Assembly: GCA_026260175.1 (NCBI GenBank)
Contig: JAKCWW010002379.1
Location: 4,623 to 58,161 of the forward strand
From: Reticulitermes lucifugus
Taxonomy: Eukaryota > Arthropoda > Insecta > Blattodea > Rhinotermitidae
Length of the DNA: 53,539 nucleotides
Direction of reading: 5' to 3'
Below the pieces are notes generated by a model. The model saw only the letters and a program-made list of their open reading frames with translations. It was not told the DNA's origin and did no database searches. The position numbers were made by a program, and so were the translations under genes. This document shows positions 12,055-23,255 of this stretch, piece after piece (the stretch's first letter is position 1; each line of letters begins with the position of its first letter).

Positions 12055-12265
12055 AACCTTAGTACCAGATGAATGTGTCAGTTTCATGCACCAGCTGCTT
12101 CATCCCTTAGCCATTATGCATGAAGCTGCTGTGCTCCAGAGCTAATCTGACCGTGAATACAAACAGAATTACCCTGCTCCTGTCACAAACCAAACCCTGA
12201 CTATCCAATTTGTGTACAGCCCTCCACTGACTGAGCTATCCTGCATCATGTGTGGGTTACATAAT
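12055..12265 (-). repeat. Tandem remains of two tRNA-like SINEs
   Basis: TTAGTACCAGATGAATGTGT is the 3' part of family 4 (plus strand). It runs into CATGCACCAGCTGCTTCATC, and then into CCTGTCACAAACCAAACCCT and CCACTGACTGAGCTATCCTG, a minus-strand tRNA-like head. Confidence 0.45.
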
Positions 12266-12508
12266 AATGTTCTGACAGCTACACAGATTATGTAACACAA
12301 AATAAAATGCGAGAATGATTAAGCACACTTATACTCAGACCCACAGTACTCTGGCAGACACCGACACATTGCAATGCACAGAAGCATAACAGTGTACTAT
12401 GTCTGGACACAGTTCACACTTCATTTTGCTTTCTACATCAACACATGCAGTAATTAAATGAACCATAAATTTTACGTTGTGTTCACCGTGCATTTTGAGA
12501 TCACTCAA

Positions 12509-12607
12509 CAATTAAACCAACAAATGCACTTTATTTCTTAAGCATGTCCAATAACCCTACATACGTTTCGGCTGCAATAGAGCCATCATCAGGGGTTCAA
12601 GGTCATG
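12509..12607 (-). mobile_element. Penelope/retrozyme-like fragment carrying the ribozyme
   Basis: Downstream of the ribozyme on the minus strand comes a tail AGTGCATTTGTTGGTTTAAT. The same tail follows the decayed ribozyme copy at 39.86 kb, so ribozyme and tail move together as one repeat. No reverse transcriptase remains nearby, so the parent could be a Penelope-like element or a non-autonomous retrozyme. Confidence 0.55.
12543..12607 (-). ncRNA. Hammerhead ribozyme, minimal type I (Penelope/retrozyme-like)
   Basis: Read on the minus strand, the invariant core CUGAUGA is at 12592-12586 and GAAA at 12569-12566. Stem II is GGCU (12584-12581) paired with AGCC (12573-12570) around a 7-base loop. 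Stem III is only two pairs (A12566-U12559 and C12565-G12560) around the loop GUAU. The cleavage triplet GUA ends at 12558. Stem I is GGGUU (12557-12553) paired with AACCC (12597-12593). It continues beyond an internal loop with GG/CC and CAUG/CAUG. Two-pair stem III hammerheads are known from Penelope-like elements and retrozymes. It lies in a Crtc intron in the sense direction. Confidence 0.78.
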
Positions 12608-12740
12608 TTCATTTCAACATTCACTAATCCATTTGGTATCACCACATATACACCACAATGTATGTCAAGTTTCTATTAGCGGTTAGTAACACTCACTGTT
12701 TTCGTTTATACAACCATACAATTTCTTTTAAATGTCTTGG

Positions 12741-13002
12741 CATAGGTTGTTTTCCTTTTTTATTTAAAAGCGTAAAATTATGATAATACAATGTCATTAA
12801 AAGTTGTTAAAAATTATTAAAAATTGCTGGCAATTGGTTTGTATACTATTGTCCGAGCCCTGTAACAACATAGGGTATCAATTTTGTAAAGATTTAGTAC
12901 TTATTATTGTTGGCAATATGTATATTTAGGTTGTAGTCTGGCTTACCTGTTTTTGTTGTTAGTGTCTTGTTGTCAAAAAGGAAAACAACCTATGCTAACA
13001 CC
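12741..13002. repeat. Long-loop inverted repeat next to the ribozyme
   Basis: GCATAGGTTGTTTTCCTTTT near 12741 has its reverse complement near 12983-13002. The 21-base perfect arms enclose about 220 bases of AT-rich sequence without an ORF. It may be part of the same element as the ribozyme 140 bases to the left. Confidence 0.6.
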
Positions 13003-13038
13003 ACAATTTTGAGTAAAATGTTCAAATTATGAAGCACA

Positions 13039-13060
13039 CAATATATATATATATATATAC
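13039..13060. repeat. (AT)n microsatellite
   Basis: Short AT run in the Crtc intron 11286-13264, right of the long-loop inverted repeat. Confidence 0.9.
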
Positions 13061-13264
13061 AGAGATTACTTTTTTTTGAACTAAGAGATAAGATCTCATT
13101 CATTCAATGTAAACTGTTTTAACACGCATTTTTTTCTTTTTGCAAGCTGTGTGTTACTTCCTTAATACCCGCTTATTCTTAATATTTCTCCCTTCTTAAT
13201 TAAAATCAATTAATATCATCATGTCCATGTGGATGTCTCACTTCATAACTGTAAAATAGCTCAC

Positions 13265-13538
13265 CTCTTCTCTGTGAACCTGGGTTGTGTAAAGAAGTTT
13301 CACCTCCTATGTTCATAGCACTCTGGTGCAGAGCTGAATCCGAGTTCGTGCGACGCCAACTGGTGTCTGGAGGAGGTGAAAGATATGCTCCACTACTATA
13401 TGGTGATGTATCTATCCGCTTCTCATTTGGTCTTGATCTCATTGGACCCACTCCCACACTCCGAACAACCCGCTCACGATACACCATAGGGCTGTCACTT
13501 CGTCCTGCTTTCATTTCTTCCAAGTTGCTCAAAGCACT
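13265..13538 (-). CDS. Crtc: Crtc exon with the SIK-site motif TNSDSALHQ
   Basis: The exon has 91 codons plus one base and starts at AGT after a TTTTTTCCAG acceptor. Residues 1-12 are SALSNLEEMKAG. Residues 31-42 are basic. Residues 43-75 read DTSPYSSGAYLSPPPDTSW followed by RRTNSDSALHQSAM. The serine at residue 66 corresponds to CRTC2 Ser171, the main SIK/AMPK target whose phosphorylation recruits 14-3-3 and holds the coactivator in the cytoplasm. The alanine and leucine after it fit the SIK consensus. The donor GTGAGC follows AGAAGAG and the single leftover G makes the next intron phase 1. Reading on past the donor adds an intron-encoded tail (ELFYSYEV) that is unlike any CRTC. The match to animal CRTC is strong enough that I consider no alternative identity. 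Confidence 0.96.
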
Positions 13539-13849
13539 CTGGAAAAAAATTAAGAACACAATAAATGTACCATTTCATGAAAATGCTAGATAGCATTCCC
13601 CAAATAGACTAATGTTCAAATGCCACTGATTTGCTACAGGATTGTGACAATAACTTATTCATTCAATCAGTATGTCAGACATTGTTCACTGCCAGCCAAC
13701 CAAGCCTAGATGTGACCTCTGTGTGGATCCACTTACCATGAGCTATAAAAAACCGAATACATATGATAAGTCTTAGTAACTACTCCTGCGCTTTATTCTA
13801 TGATTTATAAAGAGTTTACTGAAAATTTCAACTGCCTTTTGACACTTTG

Positions 13850-13915
13850 TAACATTTCTTAGTCATACATGTTTCGACACTTAATACCTGTGTCATTCTC
13901 ACTGGCCAACATAAG
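13850..13915 (-). repeat. Hammerhead-like remnant
   Basis: The minus strand reads GUGAGAA, UGACAC, a short loop, GUGUC, then GAAACAUGUAUGAC. Stem II and GAAAC are intact but the CUGANGA box is damaged at two or more positions. It is probably a relic of the same broad family. Confidence 0.35.
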
Positions 13916-14069
13916 GATGGTGTAATTTGCTAAACACATATAAAACCAAAGATAACTTACAGAACACTGAGGATAATGCAGGTATAAGTGCTGAAATGTG
14001 TATGGGTGAGAAAAGGTTACAAAATGTCAAAAGGCGGCTGGAATTTCCAATAGAATCTACCACAAACTG

Positions 14070-14215
14070 TTACAGAGCCACCCTGGTGGTCAAGTGGTTA
14101 GACACTATCCTATTAGTCAAAAAGCCCCCAGCAAAGGTCCGACTCCACTCATTTTTAATCTCAGTACTAGATGGAAGTGTCAGTAATGTGTGTGTTCACC
14201 CATGTGAGCAACCAT
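14070..14215 (+). repeat. tRNA-like SINE, family 4
   Basis: GCCACCCTGGTGGTCAAGTG and GTTAGACACTATCC form an A-box half, and AAGGTCCGACTCC is the B box. The 3' part TCAGTACTAGATGGAAGTGT recurs at about 12060 (plus strand). I do not call a functional tRNA because the cloverleaf is broken. Confidence 0.6.
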
Positions 14216-15473
14216 AGAAATAACACATTTTAATACAAAAACAAGTCAAGGTTATGAGTAGTATTAATACAGAGTCCTTATTTTATCTGACATATATTGT
14301 TTGGCAGTTCCCATTGCTACTCCACTGCGCATGTGGGCAGTTGGCTCAGTGGGCTACATTAATACAGTAAGCAAGCTACAGCACGTGGCAAATGCTAGTT
14401 GTCAGAGAGAATCATGACCCTACATAATTCTTTACTTATGTCATGCTTCGATTCATTTTCAATATTCCTGGAAATATAGCAGCATAATGGCATGGAAAAA
14501 AAAATGTTGTATGTTATCATTTTTTTTCCAACATTCAGGTAAAAGAACAGAATGACCAACTGGCAACATGCAGACCATCTGAGAGAAATGGTGTGGCTGG
14601 GTGTAAGAAGAGGAAAATTAATTTCTGTGCCATGGCAAGAACTTCTGGGGCCTGCTATAGTTCACTACTGCACAGTACTACATTTAACTTACTCATTACA
14701 AATTTTCTTTGCCCTGCCTTGTGTTGCCTTACATTCTGATGACTTGATCAATCTTCAGAAGTAATAACTTGTATAAAGAAAGAAAAATATGTCACATTTA
14801 GAACAGTCGTATCAAGTCTTGAAGTTCTTAAATGTGTCCTTAAACATGTTAAAAAGAATGCATGTGTTACATGTTTCCAATGGAAGTTTTATTAGCATGC
14901 ATTATACGCCAATTACATATACATAAATATAAACATGCCACACCTATTAATAAAACAAAACTTATTTATTGTGTGTCTAACAGATACACATACAATAAAC
15001 AAGCTGTATTTGATGCTTTTCTTTTATTTATTCATACAAATTTATCAGCCCTGGACACAAAGCCAACGGAACCACATCTACTTTTCAAAAGCACATTATG
15101 TTAACTCCTGCAGATACGGGCTGACAAAACACTTTTAAAGTGATTACCGAGGCACTGATGGTAAATTGCCCTGTGTGAAGATGACTGTTAAATATTACAT
15201 AACACATTCATCTGTAATAAATCGCATCACACTATTACAACAGCAAGGCAAACATATGAGCCCCAAGACTGGCAACTGTGCCTGAGGGTTTACCTCGGGG
15301 CCTCTACGCTAATGTTGGGACAGCACTGTAAAAACCACATCAAGACTGAAATTCAAGGTTCTCATGGTGGTATCAAAATTATGGCCTTCTATGACAGTGT
15401 GTACCAACCTTTCTGGTACCACACACCCCTTACAAATTTTATATTATATATACCGTGCATCTTGTCATAAACT

Positions 15474-15546
15474 TAATATCAACCAACAAATGCAACAAAT
15501 AAATTCATGTTATCTATCTGGTGCATCTGTTGGTTGATATTAAGTT
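15474..15546. repeat. Inverted repeat ending in the ribozyme-family tail
   Basis: AACTTAATATCAACCAACA near 15474 and its reverse complement near 15546 form arms of about 25 bases, including ATGCA/TGCAT. The arms resemble the TGCATTTGTTGGTT tail of the ribozyme-bearing repeats at 12.5 and 39.9 kb. Confidence 0.55.
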
Positions 15547-15849
15547 TACCCCTTACAAAGTCTCATTAATTCCATGGACCATTATCTCAACTCACAGATC
15601 TCTTAGGCACAACTCACAGTAAACCTACAATTTAAAATTTGAATATTCATAAACAAAGAACACACTTAAACTAAAAAAAAATCTTTACTCAGTCGAAGTA
15701 AAAACTTATTACAAAAACAATTTTTCCAGCAGTAGTGACAATAAAACTTCAGATAAGTAAATACTTAATAGAGAAACTACTGAGTAGACGCCTCTTCACT
15801 CGCAGACCCCTTAGGCACAACTCACACACCTCCAGTTGAGAAATAACTG

Positions 15850-16030
15850 TTCTAGGATATGACACATGGAATGGTGGATCAGTACAAAAGTTTTGGAGAA
15901 ACCTACTGCCCCCATCTTCAGGGTATAAGAGGGAGACAGTCAAAACGTGAAGATGGAAGCAGCAGGCTCCCCAGAAAAGCTGGTACCCATCTACCAAACT
16001 ATATGGCGTCAACACTAGAAGACTGCAGAT
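15850..16030. mobile_element. Palindromic MITE, family A
   Basis: The left arm contains GGAGAAACCTACTGCCCCCA and CATCTTCAGGGTATAAG. The right arm contains GAAGATGGAAGCAGCAGG, GGTACCCATCTACCAAAC and TATATGGCGTCAA. It lies in the CpG-poor part of the big Crtc intron. Confidence 0.75.
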
Positions 16031-16299
16031 CTTGATACTATGATGGTTTCTGTTTCATAATCCACAATCATGTCATTTAATGGTATATAACACGTGCAGG
16101 TGAAAAATCCTTAAATCTAACACACAATGAAGCAATCATATGGGACCTTAACACAGCAAATGTTTTCATTCCAGCAGTCTACAATTTTATACAAGCGCAG
16201 AATTCTTAAAAATATGTATTGCATGATAAAACATCATCACTAATATAGCAAGGGTATATTATGTATGAGCAGAAAGAGAGCATTAGCAAGCAACAGAAC

Positions 16300-16570
16300 A
16301 AGACAGTCAGCTCTGGCAGTAATGTTTGTTGCTTGTGTTGTGGAAGTGATAGGTTTGAATCCAGGCTAGGATACCAACTACATTGGCTGAGGTTTTGCAT
16401 TGTTTTTCTCAGTCCCTGCAGACAAGTGCTGAGATAGTACACAAAATCAGGCCACAGCCATGTTCTTCCACATCTCTGCACATCCATTTTTATTATCTGT
16501 CCTACTACTCAAGATATACAAACTGAGCTACTGAAAGCATGGGTAAATAAACCACAAATAAATACATGTA
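16300..16570 (+). repeat. SINE-like repeat, family 2, better copy
   Basis: GTGATAGGTTTGAATCCAGG resembles a tRNA B box. It is followed by TTTTTCTCAGTCCCTGCAGA, CAAGTGCTGAGATAGTACAC, CATGTTCTTCCACATCTC and ACTGAGCTACTGAAAGCATG, all shared in order with the copy at 50-330. Confidence 0.6.
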
Positions 16571-16587
16571 CAAACAACAATTATTAA

Positions 16588-16740
16588 CGATTTCAGGCTT
16601 CCATTGCCATGGAGATGATATCTACATATTATGCAGTGTAGAGTGGTAATTCTGTACCGACATTTTGGGACAACCTATCAGTCCCATTTTCAAGAGTCAA
16701 GAAGTCCAATAAAGTCCAAGAATTACGGTAATTAGTTAAT
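16588..16740. mobile_element. Degenerate family B element
   Basis: TTTCAGGCTTCC then TATTATGCAGTGTAGAGTGG and GTACCGACATTTTGGG align with the 9.06-kb and 34.5-kb copies, with CG replaced by TG or CA at most sites. On the minus strand it also shows CTTGAAAA, GGGAC paired with GUCCC, and AAAATGTCGGTA, a decayed hammerhead-like order. Confidence 0.6.
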
Positions 16741-16760
16741 TAATTAATTAATTAATTAAC
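16735..16760. repeat. (TTAA)n microsatellite
   Basis: Six or so TTAA units, directly beside the decayed family B element. Confidence 0.9.
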
Positions 16761-16899
16761 AATTAATTTTAAAGGGTCATAACAATGTACAACACACTTG
16801 GATTTTGGGACTTCTAAATCATCTAGTATTCCACGTGTTTTGGTAAGATGGGACAGCTTGGTCTACATGTGGATCAGGCCAAGGAATGAGTAACCACAG

Positions 16900-17060
16900 A
16901 ATCATAGGTTTATTTTCTGGATAGGCAGAAATTTTCCTCCTCCCCACAGCCTCGAGACTGACTCTGAAGCTAACCCACCCTCTGATTTGACATGTACTGG
17001 GGGTAAAGTGGCCAGGGCCTGAAACTGACAACTCACTTCAAATCTAGTACCCCATATGTC
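16900..17060 (+). repeat. SINE family 1, partial
   Basis: CTCGAGACTGACTCTGAAGC, CTGGGGGTAAAGTGGCC and GACAACTCACTTCAAATCTA correspond to the family 1 body and its end. The tRNA-like head is missing. Confidence 0.55.
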
Positions 17061-18029
17061 TTCCAGCAGCGTGTTTAATGAAGCACGCAGCCAACTTTTC
17101 TTTATGCAACATCACGTTACCTAGATCTGTTTCTGTTCTCATGTGATAAAATGGGGTGGCACCTACTAAGAAGTAATGTGAAGGTGGGTTGATTAGGAAG
17201 AGCTCATTTTAATCACTGCACAACCTACACCTTAAAAAGTCTAAATGGATGAGCTCTCACTTACAGTGACTTTCATTACAATGTGTACATATAAATACAA
17301 TGTCTATTCAAATATGTCCTGTAGATGTTCAGCTTGACATGAAATTCCCCAACTCTTATGGAACCTGGAATTTCATTACCATGTGCACTAAAGCCTGCCA
17401 CTAAACCCTATCCTCTGCCAGATTAATCCAAGTGATGCCCTTGCATGCCATTTCTTTAACACCAAATTTTGTATGCACCGCTCAGGCCAGTTTATATTAA
17501 AGACCTTAAATTTTACATTTTTATAATTTCATATTGAGAGCACAATAGCACAGTGACAGACTTGTTACTAGAAAAGCATTCACTCCCTGGAGACAATAGC
17601 ATGGGTGTCAGATTCTGAGGGCAGGGGGTGTACAGGACAAAACATTGAGGGAGTTTGCACACATCAGAATTTCACAAAAACTGCCATCCTTTTTGCAGTA
17701 AAATCACTGAAATATCAACCTAGTAGATCTGCCTTTTTGCTAGATATGGGCACCTGCAGTCATCTCTATATGCTCACTTGTACTTGCAATGTACTTATGC
17801 ATTACTTTCTTCAGTTCCATTGATTTACATAGGTATATTTATCACCTACATTCATACCAAATTTCACATGCCTAAATTCAATGATTCGTTAGCGCCATCA
17901 AACCGAAACATAATGAAAATGTTCGCACAGTGGCTGTATTTTGATTTTAGATTCTACAAGAAACAATAACAGCTGCACATTCTGCCACACTCGATTACAA
18001 TGTGTTACACGAGAACCGTATATTATGTG

Positions 18030-18255
18030 GCGTTGGGGTCGCTCCCAATTCAAAAGTTCGCGTATTCGCCATGTTATTATTAGTCAATGTAGGAAATTAA
18101 CATGTACGGTGTTGCAGTAGCCTCCAACGGTATAACATTCATACCAAGTTTGGTGACAATCGGTCACGTGGTTCAGAAGATAAAACGGGAGACACAAAAC
18201 CAGCATGGTAACATCGTCAGCCTACTCTCTTTCCTTAAGAAAGGAAAGTAGATTA
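18030..18255 (+). repeat. Edge repeat, left copy
   Basis: GCTCCCAATTCAAAAGTTCG, CGTATTCGCCATGTTATT and a 3' end GGTAACATCGTCAGCC ... CTTTCCTTAAGAAAGGAAAG match 36565-36775 in order, orientation and spacing (about 205 bases between the two matched parts). It ends in a small palindrome. Its class is unknown. Confidence 0.65.
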
Positions 18256-18824
18256 AAAATTGGAATTTCGAATATCAGAGTCAACAGAAACTGTTACCAC
18301 CAAGTCTGCCTTGTAATTAAATACGACCCAAAATAATAAGCAATTCAAACCATCGCGAACATCTGAGAATACAAACGACGTTCAAATTAAGCCTCAGGTG
18401 AAACAATGAATACAAATGAAGACGTAATCAGAAACAGTTCTATCTGATGAACAGTATAACTTTCTAACGTCGATTGTATTGCTTCCTCAACACATCTGGT
18501 GAAAAGTAAACATGAAACTCCATGCACAGATGGAAGCCTTTTACAGAAAACGTCCCTGGCCTACAGCCTTGATGCATCAGCGCAAAGGAAAGCGCAGATA
18601 TGTTCCAACTGCAACCTATAAGCGTTGTCCGGTTTAGAACGATCTGCATTTATATGTATACGCGATGTCACCAGTAAATCCATATATATCTATACACAAC
18701 GCAACTACCTACATGTTCCAGTTAACATAGGCCTAGCTAAAACCTTTAAAGACAAAATTTTTGTGCCGTGCTAAAAATGTATGGAAAATATATAGCTGTC
18801 CCCGTTTAGCAAGCCGTAAACACG

Positions 18825-18990
18825 GAGGATGGAGGGAGTGCAGTTACAGCTCCGCCTATTCTTAGCCTAGGCACTAGATGGACGTCAGTGGTCAGCGTCA
18901 CGCTACAGCCACTATACCCGAGGGAAGGAGCCCGTTGTACCCACCAGACAGGGGGCTGGGTGGGTATGACAGCCTGTCTGGACGTGGTTC
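18825..18990 (-). repeat. SINE family 1, minus copy
   Basis: GGAGGGAGTGCAGTTACAGC, GGCACTAGATGGACGTCAGT and ACCCACCAGACAGGGGGCTG match the family 1 body on the minus strand. Confidence 0.65.
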
Positions 18991-19374
18991 GTCTATTTAG
19001 ATAGTTTAATGACGCTGTCAGTAGCTCGGAACATACAGCGCTGAATAGCAGAATCAGTGAATATCGAATTGGAGAATATGCAGACCGGAGCAGTCGTAAA
19101 TTAATCTGAGACACTATCCCGGAATTTCTGATGCACTGAGAAAAACCACGAGAAACTTGTCAGAATAGCCGATCTCCGAGCCGAGGTTTGAAGCCGGGAT
19201 CTCCATAGTACGGAGCTCTACTACTCCACCGCAACGCCCGCTCGCCTGGAAGTTGTGGCGAAAAGCAAAATTTCCCGAAGTGCAAGGCTGGAACCCCCAG
19301 TCGACCTACCCCGTATGTTACCCTGCCACGTTCAGTATATGCTGTACAGTAGGCTTACAGTCAGACAAGCTCTG

Positions 19375-19475
19375 AGCTTCTCAAGGCGGTAGCATAGTAC
19401 CTTGGAAATGGAGGCCACTTATCAAACTATATGGCATCACACGCTCGAAGACCGTATCTTAATTGCTCAATATTC
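19375..19475. mobile_element. Family A element, mainly the right arm
   Basis: TAGTACCTTGGAAATGGAGG and CACTTATCAAACTATATGGC followed by ATCACACGC match the outer right arm of family A. The left arm is not recognisable. Confidence 0.5.
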
Positions 19476-19574
19476 TTGTCCCATAACTTTACAATACTTC
19501 GGCAGGAGTTCTGTAATATGTCGTAACTTTAACTTTGAGCACGTTTGATTAAATCTCACATTTATACTCTTTTT

Positions 19575-19725
19575 AGGGGCGCTCGCAACCTTGGCGAGCG
19601 AATATCAAATGCTCTGTACGCCCGTCCGTTTGCATATACACTTAACCAACTCCAAAACCGCTGAACGGATTTTCGTGAAATTTAATATTGGGCAGAATCA
19701 TTAAAATTTTCCAAGCTTTTCCAGT
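19575..19725 (-). repeat. Dispersed repeat D, minus-strand copy
   Basis: CCCGTCCGTTTGC and CTGAACGGATTTTCGTGAAA run opposite to the 20.5-kb copy. The same GCGGATTTTCGTGAAATTTC occurs near 25350. Confidence 0.5.
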
Positions 19726-20489
19726 TTCTAGTTACATCGAACAATTTGAGAGACTGCTTTAAATGATGAGCTACATGAATTTTTTAGTGCATCTCCGGCA
19801 AAACTCCATAAATACTTAACGAAGCGAAAAACACTTTGAAGTTTCAGAGATGAATAAAACGCGCTTTATTCCCAACACACTTTCGTCATACATCTTTAGA
19901 TTTTCGAGATACACAGAGGGACCGCTATGTGTACATTTCCGAACTTCCGTATTTAACCAGATCGGAAATGTAAGTATAACGTTAAAAATGAGGCGCGTTC
20001 TTAGCTTTCCATCCTAATTTGGTCATTTCGTACATAATGTCCCAATTATAATTATTGTACGTAAATGTTTCGAAAAGAAATAATATCCCAAGTAATTCAC
20101 ACACTTTTCACAGTTACTTCTATATATTGTACTGGCATTCACAAAATGGAAACAGTGCATCAAAACAAAATACTGTTTGCTTGTTCATGGTCTTCTATGT
20201 ACGTACAAAGCGGATGACAGATCATAATGACAGTCAATTAATTGCATAACTTCTTGGTTTTCGTATGATCAGATTTATGTATTTTTGCCCTAATTACCCG
20301 GCAAGAAAATCGTATCTATGTAGCATCATAAACTATTTCTCTGGCTGTCCTGGCTCTGCCACATTTCTTGTAACTTTCTGGGGTGGGGGGGGAGAGTATC
20401 TGACATAGCACGTGTGTTTTGATTTTCTCTACGTCCTCTTTCTGAAGCTTTTTCAACCTAACAATAATACGGCCGAGACATAATAAAAT

Positions 20490-20665
20490 TTACGTAGACC
20501 TTCATGTAAAGTGTCGTACTATTTTTGTCAGGTCTTAGCCAAAACTGAATTTCGTCGACAGATTTTAGTAACAATCCCCAATAAAAAATTCCACGAAAAC
20601 CCGTCAAGTGTGAGTCGAACTGTTTCATGCGAAAAGACGGACAGACACGGTGAATCTAACGGTCG
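20490..20665 (+). repeat. Dispersed repeat D with a CACGAAAA motif
   Basis: CTTCATGTAAAGTGTCGTAC, GACAGATTTTAGTAACAATC and AAATTCCACGAAAACCCG are shared with the copy at 44540-44720. No coding sequence is evident. Confidence 0.6.
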
Positions 20666-21402
20666 GTTTTCGCAATTCTTTTGCGAAAGCTCCCAGTAAT
20701 TTGTAACGGTCTTCTGAACATCCGACAAAATTACCGAAATCTTGGACAGTTCACATGCGACCCGTTTATAAATGGCATTTCAGTAAAACATAAAAATGTA
20801 TGAAACAAACCTAGCAAAATTCATATTTCAGTAGCACAATAATGCACAACATAGAATTATAGAAAAATGTGTGGAAGAGTTCATGAGATACAAGGAAAAA
20901 TTCCATTTACAAGTTTATGTAGAGCAGGCTTGTAAGCGATCAGTATGACCAGATAGCGAATAAAACTTACGTAAAGACCTCTACAACCGAATGTTGCCAA
21001 AATATGAATAAGTTTACCACACAGAACAAATAACTCGTTTAAGACTTCGGGTGAGATTTGCTTAGTGATCGGTCATTACGGCAAAACATATCAAAATGAT
21101 CGACTAAGTTATATAGGGCCTATATCATAAAGAACTTCATAAAAATCTAACGGTTTCTGAAACACACACACACAGCCTCCTATTCAATAGATCGTAATCA
21201 TCATATCCGCTGATAATAACCTATGACACACACCAGGATCACAACAATCAACAAACGTTCAAGGTCTTTAGACAATTTCCACATTCCTGTTTCACTCATT
21301 AGTCTTTCTTTTTTGTAGTACTTGTTTTCCTTGAATGACTTAACACATTTCCCAAGCTACTTTTACTCTAAACAGATACAACCTACAGATGCATGTATAC
21401 GC

Positions 21403-21403
<1 letters not shown>

Positions 21404-21457
<54 letters not shown>

Positions 21458-21507
21458 NNNNNNNNNNNNNNNNNNNNNNNNNNNNNNNNNNNNNNNNNNN
21501 NNNNNNN

Positions 21508-21565
<58 letters not shown>

Positions 21566-21569
21566 CGCG
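21404..21569. repeat. (GT)n microsatellite with a 50-N gap
   Basis: Pure GT units run from 21404 to 21557 and continue as a short GC run. The Ns at 21458-21507 are an assembly gap, so the true length is unknown. All coding readings through it are spurious. Confidence 0.97.
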
Positions 21570-21754
21570 GACATACACAATACATAATGTACGAGGGATA
21601 ATGTGTCGATAATAATCCTAAGTCAGAATGTAGCCCCACCTGTTACACTTCCAACTGCGGTAAATATCCAAACTGTTTCACTGTGTAATTATTACAACAG
21701 ACGGGACATCGGTACAGTAACTGACTCCGGGTTGTACGACTGGCATTAGATTCC

Positions 21755-21945
21755 CTGTATGTAAAATAATTTCTCTCTTCGCCAACTCGTCCAGGCCGAC
21801 TCTGGAGCCAGCTCAGCTACTATCCAAAGAGCACCGGGGCTTCTTCTATTTAGGAAAAGCAGCCGCAGCGTCAAGCTGAACACGCCTCCATCTAGGACCG
21901 AGGCCGAGAATGCGTACAGCTTTATGTCCACTCATTACGGAGCTG
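21755..21945 (+). repeat. SINE family 1, partial
   Basis: GCCGACTCTGGAGCCAGCTC, CGCCTCCATCTAGGACCGAG and GAATGCGTACAGCTTTATG match the family 1 body and 3' part. Confidence 0.6.
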
Positions 21946-22026
21946 CGCTTAATAACCACTGCGACTATTTTGCCTTACTTTCCGTGCAAAATGTTAGGCA
22001 AATGTGAAGTTACTCATGGAGCATCC

Positions 22027-22285
22027 GGGGTGCCATGGTCGGTATAGAGACTAAGCTACGGGCTGAACGGTCCGAGGTTCAAATCCCGGGACAGGCATGA
22101 GATTTTTATCTTCTCCAGAACTCCCAGCCTTCTATTCAACGGTACCGGGATTCTTTCCCAGGAGTAAAACGGCCGGGGCGCGAAGTTATCCACTCACCTC
22201 CATCTAGTGCCGAGGTTCAGAATGAGTGCAGCTTTACCTCTACTCCCCATAATATACCTTCATGGCATGGATCTTTTTAAACTTA
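22027..22285 (+). repeat. SINE family 1, CpG-rich copy
   Basis: The head GGTGCCATGGTCGGTATAG and B box GAGGTTCAAATCCCGGG are followed by ACTCACCTCCATCTAGTGCC, GCAGCTTTACCTCTACTCCC and CCTTCATGGCATGGATC. It keeps CpGs that the 47.0-kb copy has lost. Confidence 0.8.
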
Positions 22286-22449
22286 CACATCGGCCTAAAA
22301 TGCGAAGGCTTATAGGGAGACAGAGAAGCACACCTAGGTGTGAACGGTAAATTCCATGCTCCAGCTGCTTTATCCCCTCGGAAAGGGCCCTCTGTAACCA
22401 TTACACATGCTGTTGTTCTCTAATGTGAGAGGTGGGGTTTTCAGTGGTG

Positions 22450-22580
22450 ACTACGAATATTACTGGCTTCTGGGACGTAATCCCGTGTATTCTGATACAA
22501 ATTCACCGACGTTTCGGAGAAACCTGCTTCCTTCGAAATGTCTGAAACCTCTTCCATATGGCTAATTCTAAGAGGCGATT
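22450..22580. mobile_element. Family B-like foldback fragment
   Basis: CTTCTGGGACGTAATCCCG followed by CACCGACGTTTCGGAG matches the left arm of family B and then shifts into the GAAACCTGCTTCC segment of family A. It may be a hybrid or an intermediate subfamily. Confidence 0.5.
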
Positions 22581-22744
22581 CGAGGTATGTTGTCATTTTC
22601 ATCGGTGCAAATGCCGGCAGAGTCAAGACTGCTTCCTTTCACATCCTTTCCAGTTCATTATTCAAATCGTCCTACCATATGACAAGAGTGTGAGCTACAG
22701 ACAGTGTCGTCAAATGCGATAAAGGTAAATTTGTTCCCGTACAC

Positions 22745-23000
22745 GCCATGAAGGCATATGAGGAGTGGAGGTAAAGCCCCGCCCATTCTTAACCTCGGCC
22801 ATAAATTTAGCCGAGTGGTCGGCTTTGCGCTCCGGCCGCTTTAGCCAAGGGAAAAAGAGTCCTCTGTACCCACTCTACAAGACGCTGGTTGACTGGTTGG
22901 ATACTTTGGAAAAGATAAATCTCCTGCCCCTGTCGGGAATCAAACCACGACTGCTCTGCTGTTCAACGCGCACCCTAGTCGGAATACCAGCTATATAACC
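22745..23000 (-). repeat. SINE family 1, minus copy
   Basis: CATGAAGGCATATGAGGAGT, AAGCCCCGCCCATTCTTAAC, CAAGGGAAAAAGAGTCC and the B-box complement GGGAATCAAACCACG are in reverse family 1 order. The copy is nearly complete. Confidence 0.75.
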
Positions 23001-23034
23001 CTGGAATTGTCGTCACATAAACCATGAATAAACA

Positions 23035-23255
23035 AACAGTGCTCCAGCAGGATAACACACTGTCACCACCGCAAGGACCAGTCCTAGGTTGCAGACTGCA
23101 TGCGGAGGGTCGTGAGATATACTGAGGAAGGTTATGGGGCTCCAAGCGACCCAGAAACAGCCTCGAGAAAGAGTGGGCGAGAAAGCCCCTTCCTCCGTCA
23201 GGAATCGAACCACGTCTTCTAGCCCGCAGGCAGTCACTTCACTCGGTCATCACAG
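23035..23255 (-). repeat. tRNA-like SINE, minus, truncated body
   Basis: CAGGAATCGAACCACG is a B-box complement next to TCTTCTAGCCCGCAGGCAG and CACTTCACTCGGTCATCAC. The body on the left does not match family 1 well, so this may be another subfamily. Confidence 0.5.

Noticed and set aside
13850..13915. A second functional hammerhead ribozyme
   Set aside because: GAAAC and stem II are present but the CUGANGA box is broken, so it is recorded only as a remnant.
14070..14145. A functional tRNA gene
   Set aside because: The B box is present, but the anticodon and acceptor stems do not pair and a SINE-like tail follows.
21322..21639. Cys-Val or His-Thr repeat proteins
   Set aside because: They are readings of the GT microsatellite and the N gap.
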